A stretch of DNA of 64,000 bases, taken from NCBI RefSeq assembly GCF_900109655.1, contig NZ_FOAT01000017.1:1-64000 (forward strand), written 5' to 3'. This document shows, piece by piece, positions 59,323-64,000 of the stretch. The notes under the pieces were generated by a model. The model ran no database searches and was not told where the DNA came from. It saw nothing but the letters and a program-made list of their open reading frames with translations. Every line of letters starts with the position of its first letter. The first letter of the stretch is position 1. The stretch is from Hominimerdicola alba. Lineage in GTDB: Bacteria > Bacillota > Clostridia > Oscillospirales > Ruminococcaceae. Position numbers and translations under genes: made by a program.

Positions 59323-60813
59323 ATGAAATTAAAAATTATCGCTGCGTTCTCAGCGGCAGCAATGATGCTGTTTACATCGATCACTGCTTCGGCTGACAAC
59401 ATAACGCGCAATATCGTCACAGGTGTACGTCTGAACAAGCCGTATCTTAACATCAACATGAAACCTTCCGGCGGAACAGACATCAGCAAAGTTAAGTTTG
59501 CGCTGTTAAATTCAAATGGCAAAAAGATCGCGACCTTCACGGGCAAGAACGGCACGGTCAATATACTTGATGGTACAGCCGTTGATCTTACGGGTATACA
59601 TGATGTTGACAGCTACAAGGCAAAAGACCCGCCCGAAAACCGTTTTCTTGGTCTGTATTATCCCGAGGCTGATTACAAGTGCAACGCCCCCTCAGGCAAG
59701 GTGGAGAGAAACGGCATCACTTATTATATGGAAGCAAAAAAAGGTATAAGTATGGGTCCTGATGATGAGGTTTACCTTACCTATACCGACAAATCAAACT
59801 TCAAGATCGTTGATACTATGACTGTACCCGCAAATAAGATTATCATAGATGTGGATAAAAAATTCCTGCAGACGGAGAATAAAACTGAAGCCTGTTATTT
59901 TATCCCTACGGACAGCAGCCAGAAGTGCGGGATAACCAAGGACAACAAATTCAAGATGTATGATCACGCAGGCAAAAAAGAGACGATATCTGCTACCAAA
60001 GGAAAGTACGATATATGGTTTACAGGAACAAAAGGCAATGCGTACAGCTATGTTTCCGATCATTCCGTAAAGTATTCAAAGGTCAGGATGAAGTTCAACG
60101 ATGCTTTCCCGGGGGTAGCGGATAAAAATCTTAAAATAACCAACACTTACAAGAACGGTTCCAAAGAGTTTTCCGTTACATTCGATCTCAGAGGAAATAT
60201 GAAGGATAATTCAGTTTCAACATTGTGCTATAGTGGCTCAGTGTTAACAGCTTTTGTTCCCGATTCAGATGGCTATGTTGAATTCTGGGTAAGTGATGAA
60301 GAACTTGATGCAAATATGACATATACTTTCAGTTATTTCACTACTGTTGACGGCTCTAAGATCGCAGGTTCAGGCGGCGGTTCAAGAGTTAAAGCTGAGG
60401 TACCAAAGACAAGGGAAAAGATCAGCGTGCTGATGGAATTCCCAACTTCTGGATACTGTGTAGCCGCTCTAAAGCCCGACAAGTATACCATAGTTATAGA
60501 TGACAGTGTCGATGCAAAGGATTACAATCTATCGGGCGGAAGCTTTACTGTTTCGGATACGCAAAAGATGCAGACCGCTAATATCAAGGTAAGCAAAAAT
60601 GGAGTGCTGCTCGGTGACTGTAACCGAGACGGCGTGATAAACAATACTGATGTCACTCTGTTAGTGGCACACATCAAGGGCATTAGATTGCTCAGCGGCA
60701 GAAGCCTTCTTGCAGCTGATGTGAATGAATCGAACAGTGTCAATATATCAGATGTTACAGTTTTAGCAGCCCATGTAAAGGGCGAAAAGCTGATACCTTA
60801 CAAAATTTTGTGA
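59323..60813 (+). CDS. secreted dockerin protein with novel N-terminal domain, paralogue 1
   Basis: 496 residues from the ATG at 59323 (AGGAGAG site; an in-frame ATG at 59284 has none). Signal peptide KLKIIAAFSAAAMMLFTSIT, likely cut after ASA. About 400 residues that I do not recognise follow, with phrases shared with the next gene: LNKPYLNINMKPSGGTDISK, VKYSKVRMKFNDAFPG, DGYVEFWVSDEE. The last 65 residues are a type I dockerin: two calcium loops (DCNRDGVINNTD and DVNESNSVNISD), each followed by a helix. The dockerin should plug the protein into a cohesin scaffold of the cellulosome. No glycosidase or CBM motif seen. Confidence 0.85.
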   Translation: MKLKIIAAFSAAAMMLFTSITASADNITRNIVTGVRLNKPYLNINMKPSGGTDISKVKFALLNSNGKKIATFTGKNGTVNILDGTAVDLTGIHDVDSYKAKDPPENRFLGLYYPEADYKCNAPSGKVERNGITYYMEAKKGISMGPDDEVYLTYTDKSNFKIVDTMTVPANKIIIDVDKKFLQTENKTEACYFIPTDSSQKCGITKDNKFKMYDHAGKKETISATKGKYDIWFTGTKGNAYSYVSDHSVKYSKVRMKFNDAFPGVADKNLKITNTYKNGSKEFSVTFDLRGNMKDNSVSTLCYSGSVLTAFVPDSDGYVEFWVSDEELDANMTYTFSYFTTVDGSKIAGSGGGSRVKAEVPKTREKISVLMEFPTSGYCVAALKPDKYTIVIDDSVDAKDYNLSGGSFTVSDTQKMQTANIKVSKNGVLLGDCNRDGVINNTDVTLLVAHIKGIRLLSGRSLLAADVNESNSVNISDVTVLAAHVKGEKLIPYKIL

Positions 60814-60840
60814 TATTGCTTTATTATAGTATATTTTATT

Positions 60841-60910
60841 ATGGTTATCCCGCTGACACACCAGACTTAACAGCGCTCAAAGAAAACGTCAACATAATTT
60901 ATCCCTGTCC
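60841..60910 (-). repeat. dispersed structured repeat, copy 3
   Basis: Read on the minus strand it has, in order, GACAGGGATAAA, TATGTTGACGTTTTCT, TTAAGTC and GGTGTGTCAGCGGGATAACC, matching copy 1 (25061-25141) block by block. The middle that forms the ATTATATTCCT arm in copy 1 is changed here. It sits in the 160-base gap between the dockerin genes. Confidence 0.65.
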
Positions 60911-60973
60911 ATATGGCATTTTATGTGGTTTGGTAAAGGGATAGTCAGATATTTAATCAAGGAGAGGATCATT

Positions 60974-62431
60974 ATGTTATCAAAGAAGATCAGATCACTT
61001 TCGGCTGTTATTGCAGCAGCTGTGATATGCGCAATGCCTGTAAGTGCACATACGCATGTCGATGACCTGCCTGCAGACTACTCTTCAAATATACAGCTTA
61101 ACAAGCCATATATGAATTTCGCTGTCAAGGCGGGAGCAGGTACGGATATCTCTAAGCTTAAGTTCGCGGTAAAGGACAGTTCCGGCAGGAAGGTGGCAGA
61201 GTTTACCGGCTCAAACGGTGCTCTGAATATACTTGATGAGTCTTTATATGATCTTTCGGGTATACATTCTCTGGATGATCTGAAAAATTCCAAACAGAAA
61301 AGCAGGATACCTTATGATGTATTTGTTCCGGATAAGACGAAAGGCGTTGAACCCGGCGGAAAGCTGATGAATGGCAAGAACAGAAAATCCGCATCTTACA
61401 GCGACAATAATTACTACATCAGACTGGAAGATGAGTGCTACTATTATTATAATGACATAAATAAAATGACAGTCGTAGATACCATAACAGTACCTGCAAA
61501 TACCATTTATGTCGAGATCGACAGCAAGTTCCCGGATCTTAATGACAAGAGGAGCTATCTGCGGTTAAATCCTTACGATAATGGACAGAGCTGTGAGCTG
61601 AAAGGCGATTACAAACTGGGGGAGCACGCAGGAGAGAAAAAGTATTTTAAAGCGGACACCGGAAATTACGAGGTGATCTCCAGCGGCGGTCATATAGCCG
61701 GTGAACACTGTGAGGTATATAAAAAACCTGTACGATACAGCAAGGTCAGGATGAAGTTCAACGACGCTTTTCCGGGATTTGCAAGTGCTGATCTGAAGGT
61801 TAAAGATGGTAGTGACAGGGAATATGATCTTCGCGGAGATCAGAGCCGGAATACATTTACTGCTCTATATTACAGCGGTTCGGTGATCAGTGCGCCTATA
61901 CCCGATAAGGACGGATATGTTGAGTTCTGGGTATCCAATGAGACACCGGGAACTAAAATGGAATACAACTACAGTTGGAGAAACGGCGGAGGCGGCGGTT
62001 CTGTAAAATCTGCAAAACTGCCTAAGAGTATTGAAGATCTGAACTTCGTGTTCGAGTATCCGCAGGAGGGATATTGTCTTTATAATGTTAAGCCCGAGAA
62101 CTACACTATTTACATCGACGACAAGGGCGACAGGAGAGACTATTCGCTTGATCTCAGCGAGCTGAAAGTTACCAACACAAAGAAAATACAGAGATTCACC
62201 ATAACTGTTGACAAGAAGCCGCTGCTGTTGGGTGACTGCAACCGCGACGGCAAAGTGAATGCTACTGATGTAATTGTTTTAGCGGCGCACGTAAAAGGCA
62301 AAAAAATTCTGGACGGCAGAGGACCTGAAGCAGCGGATGTTAACGAATCTGGCAGTGTAAACATCAGCGATGTCATCATTTTGGCAGCACATGTAAAGGG
62401 CAGGAAGATACTCCCTAAAAAGTATATCTGA
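60974..62431 (+). CDS. secreted dockerin protein with novel N-terminal domain, paralogue 2
   Basis: 485 residues from the ATG at 60974 (AAGGAGAGG site). Signal peptide KKIRSLSAVIAAAVICAMPV, likely cut after SA-H. It is a tandem duplicate of the previous gene: LNKPYMNFAVKAGAGTDISK, VRYSKVRMKFNDAFPG, DGYVEFWVSNET and a Gly-rich linker before the third block. The dockerin at the end has calcium loops DCNRDGKVNATD and DVNESGSVNISD. The two proteins differ most in the central Tyr/Asp-rich part, suggesting different ligands. No catalytic motif known to me. Confidence 0.85.
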   Translation: MLSKKIRSLSAVIAAAVICAMPVSAHTHVDDLPADYSSNIQLNKPYMNFAVKAGAGTDISKLKFAVKDSSGRKVAEFTGSNGALNILDESLYDLSGIHSLDDLKNSKQKSRIPYDVFVPDKTKGVEPGGKLMNGKNRKSASYSDNNYYIRLEDECYYYYNDINKMTVVDTITVPANTIYVEIDSKFPDLNDKRSYLRLNPYDNGQSCELKGDYKLGEHAGEKKYFKADTGNYEVISSGGHIAGEHCEVYKKPVRYSKVRMKFNDAFPGFASADLKVKDGSDREYDLRGDQSRNTFTALYYSGSVISAPIPDKDGYVEFWVSNETPGTKMEYNYSWRNGGGGGSVKSAKLPKSIEDLNFVFEYPQEGYCLYNVKPENYTIYIDDKGDRRDYSLDLSELKVTNTKKIQRFTITVDKKPLLLGDCNRDGKVNATDVIVLAAHVKGKKILDGRGPEAADVNESGSVNISDVIILAAHVKGRKILPKKYI

Positions 62432-62481
62432 TCACGAAAGATATACATATATCGCTGATACGATAAAAATAAGAACTCAAA

Positions 62482-62515
62482 ACGGGACTGACCTATTTTT
62501 CGGCAGTCCCGTTTG
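62482..62515 (+). terminator. terminator after the dockerin genes
   Basis: ACGGGACTG (62482-62490) pairs with CAGTCCCGT (62504-62512); only a short TTTG follows. Confidence 0.6.
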
Positions 62516-62848
62516 CAGTTGTATTGTTTCAAATAATTTGTACAAAAAGCAATAATTGGTCAGTGTGAATGAATTATTGCTATTTTGACGATTTTTCATA
62601 ATTTTTGGCGTTTTGCAAAAAGTCCGAAAAACGTGGGATTTTCAATTAATCGTTAAAATTATTACGAAAGTATTTCGTATCGATTATTGCTTATTTGTAT
62701 GGTCGAAATTTTTACATTTTATATTTTTAGGATACAACTTGTACGGAAAAGCCCCTAAATTCAACCGAATTCAGCTGATTTTTTTATACCTACTGACAAT
62801 TAATCGCAATAATTAACAAATGTAATCGTTTAATCAGCAAAAAACGCC
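62516..62848. other. AT-rich intergenic region upstream of the xylanase
   Basis: About 330 bases, over 65% A+T. A short frame at 62613-62816 has no ribosome site. An imperfect inverted ATTACGAAAG ... TTTCGTAT lies near 62660-62678. No gene seen; probably control DNA of the xylanase gene. Confidence 0.4.
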
Positions 62849-62876
62849 TTGTAAATTTTCGCAAATTTGGTAAAAT
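62849..62876 (+). promoter_or_regulatory. candidate promoter of the xylanase gene
   Basis: TTGTAA (62849-62854), 16-base spacer, TAAAAT (62871-62876). It would give a leader of about 215 bases. Confidence 0.5.
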
Positions 62877-62933
62877 TTTTAATAGAGACGGTCAAAAATT
62901 GCGAAAACACTATTGCACGTCAATTATGACAAA

Positions 62934-62975
62934 GATCAGTCAGCTGCCGTGAGAAAAAACTCACAAAGTCTGATC
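62934..62975 (+). promoter_or_regulatory. structured leader element of the xylanase gene
   Basis: GATCAG (62934-62939) pairs with CTGATC (62970-62975); inside, GTGAG (62949-62953) pairs with CTCAC (62960-62964) across an A6 loop, leaving an asymmetric internal loop of 9 and 5 bases. The shape could be a small-ligand or protein-binding RNA; no known riboswitch signature matches. Confidence 0.4.
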
Positions 62976-63034
62976 TGCCGGGTGTTATTAGAGGTGCTTT
63001 GGTTTATGTTTTTGCATTTCGGGGGAGGTTCCCG

Positions 63035-63079
63035 ATGGAATGTGGACTGGACCGTCCGAACAAACAATCATTTAACTGA
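63035..63079 (+). CDS. possible 14-residue leader peptide
   Basis: ATG at 63035 follows a very strong GGGGGAGG site and encodes MECGLDRPNKQSFN before TGA at 63077. The xylanase ribosome site AGAGAGG begins two bases after the stop, so translation of this peptide could influence initiation of the xylanase. Confidence 0.35.
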   Translation: MECGLDRPNKQSFN

Positions 63080-63097
63080 AAGAGAGGTAATTGGTTT

Positions 63098-64000
63098 ATG
63101 AAGAAATCCGTTTCAAAGCGTATTGCAAGCGCTTTTGTTGCCGGTGTACTGATGGTTTCTCCTATTATATCATCAGTTACTGCATCTGCTGCTAAAGTAC
63201 TGACAACAAGCCCTTCGCACACACAGGAAGTGGGTTGGTACAACGATTATCACCATGAGATCTGGCAGGCAGATACCCCTAACTCTTCTACGATGACACT
63301 GCACGACAATGACGGTGGTTTCAGCACATCCTGGAAGTGTGGTCCTAATGGTTCGAGAGGTAACTTCCTTGCTCGTCGTGGTCTTTACTGGGGTCTGAAT
63401 AACCCTAAGACATACAAAGATTACGGTGATTTCTATTGTGATTATGACTGCAACTGGCAGGCAGGTTCATCAGGTAACTCCAGAATCTGTATCTACGGCT
63501 GGGCTCAGAATCCTCTGGTAGAGTACTACATCATCGAAGACTGGAAGAACTGGTCTCCTGCACAGGATTCTTCTGCGCAGTACAAGGGTTCCGTTAATAT
63601 CGACGGCAGTGAATACAAGATCTACACAAGTGCAAGAAATTCCTACACCATCGAAGGCAACAAGAATTTCACACAGTATATCAGCATCCGTCAGAACCTT
63701 AGAACCAAGGGTACCATCAGCGTTTCCGAGCACTTCAAGGCATGGGAATCCAAGGGCCTGAAGATGGGCAACCTGTACGAAGTTGCTTTCAACGTTGAAG
63801 GTTGGGAATCCGATGGTTCAGCTGACGTTAATCTGAAGATGTATGAAGGCAAAAGTGGCTACACTCCTGACCCCGAGCCGGATGAGCCGGAGATCGAGGG
63901 TACACTGTACTCAGCTACATTCGAGAACGGCACCAATTCCTGGAGCGGCAGAGGTTCTGCAAGTGTAGCATCATCTTCTTCCAAGGCTTATGAGGGCAGC
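63098..64000 (+). CDS. secreted GH11 endo-xylanase with CBM22-like module, 3' end outside the window
   Basis: 301 codons visible; the frame is open at the right edge. Signal peptide KKSVSKRIASAFVAGVLMVS, likely cut at ASA-A. Residues about 40-255 are GH11: EVGWYNDYHHEIWQ, WGLNNPKTYKDYG, the nucleophile Glu in NPLVEYYIIEDW, and the acid/base Glu in FNVEGWESDGSAD. A Pro/Asp/Glu linker (TPDPEPDEPEIEG) leads to TLYSATFENGTNSWSGRGSA, the start of a family-22-type carbohydrate-binding module. Multi-module GH11-CBM22 xylanases, often ending in a dockerin, are typical of rumen Ruminococcus. Confidence 0.93.
   Translation, partial: MKKSVSKRIASAFVAGVLMVSPIISSVTASAAKVLTTSPSHTQEVGWYNDYHHEIWQADTPNSSTMTLHDNDGGFSTSWKCGPNGSRGNFLARRGLYWGLNNPKTYKDYGDFYCDYDCNWQAGSSGNSRICIYGWAQNPLVEYYIIEDWKNWSPAQDSSAQYKGSVNIDGSEYKIYTSARNSYTIEGNKNFTQYISIRQNLRTKGTISVSEHFKAWESKGLKMGNLYEVAFNVEGWESDGSADVNLKMYEGKSGYTPDPEPDEPEIEGTLYSATFENGTNSWSGRGSASVASSSSKAYEGS

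Overview
The window looks like chromosome of a fibre-degrading, cellulosome-forming Firmicute of the genus Ruminococcus (R. albus / R. flavefaciens type). I infer this from two secreted dockerin proteins, a GH11 xylanase with a CBM22-like module, an intracellular GH94 cellobiose phosphorylase, a Gram-positive type IV pilus locus, lipoboxes instead of outer-membrane machinery, AGGAGG-type ribosome sites, and tRNA genes without encoded CCA. No phage, insertion sequence, CRISPR array or replication origin was recognised.

Layout. 1-5.6 kb: truncated PntA transhydrogenase gene (minus), then an envelope lipoprotein, a TPR membrane protein, a COG2426 membrane protein, two small paralogues of unknown function and a TtcA-like tRNA thiolase. 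5.7-6.8 kb: a small ORF and a promoter-driven structured RNA candidate on the minus strand. 6.8-9.2 kb: HAD phosphatase and acyl-CoA synthetase. 9.4-15.0 kb: one seven-gene operon that starts with an ExbB/TolQ-like channel and two single-pass partners, then patatin, SUKH, metallophosphoesterase and M20 peptidase genes. 15.4-23.2 kb: three large minus-strand signalling genes, two with apparently active EAL c-di-GMP phosphodiesterase domains, one of which ends in a predicted beta-helix. 23.4-25.0 kb: two tRNA-Ala genes and diaminopimelate dehydrogenase. 25.0-30.7 kb: a repeat-rich leader, a GT39-like membrane protein, and a 7TM protein/histidine kinase/NarL-type regulator operon. 30.7-31.7 kb: a non-coding mosaic of hairpins. 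31.7-36.9 kb: polar amino-acid ABC importer and cellobiose phosphorylase. 37-40.8 kb: lipoprotein, RecG, membrane protein. 41-54.1 kb: type IV pilus locus (PilC, PilM-PilN fusion, PilO, three large pilin-like proteins, prepilin peptidase, PilB, PilT). 54.2-59.0 kb: another hairpin repeat, then a divergent ParC/ParE pair. 59.2-64 kb: tandem dockerin paralogues and the start of a GH11 xylanase.

How it fits together. Secreted xylanase and dockerin proteins attack plant cell wall, pili with large tip-like subunits could hold the cell to fibre, and imported cellodextrin is phosphorolysed by the GH94 enzyme. The EAL proteins could feed into the pilus ATPase PilB, whose N-terminus resembles the c-di-GMP-binding MshEN domain; this link is inference. 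Nearly all promoters I could find share one plan: a TTGnnn-like -35, a 17-bp spacer and an extended TGn-TATAAT -10. All calls come from reading the sequence; no database search was run.
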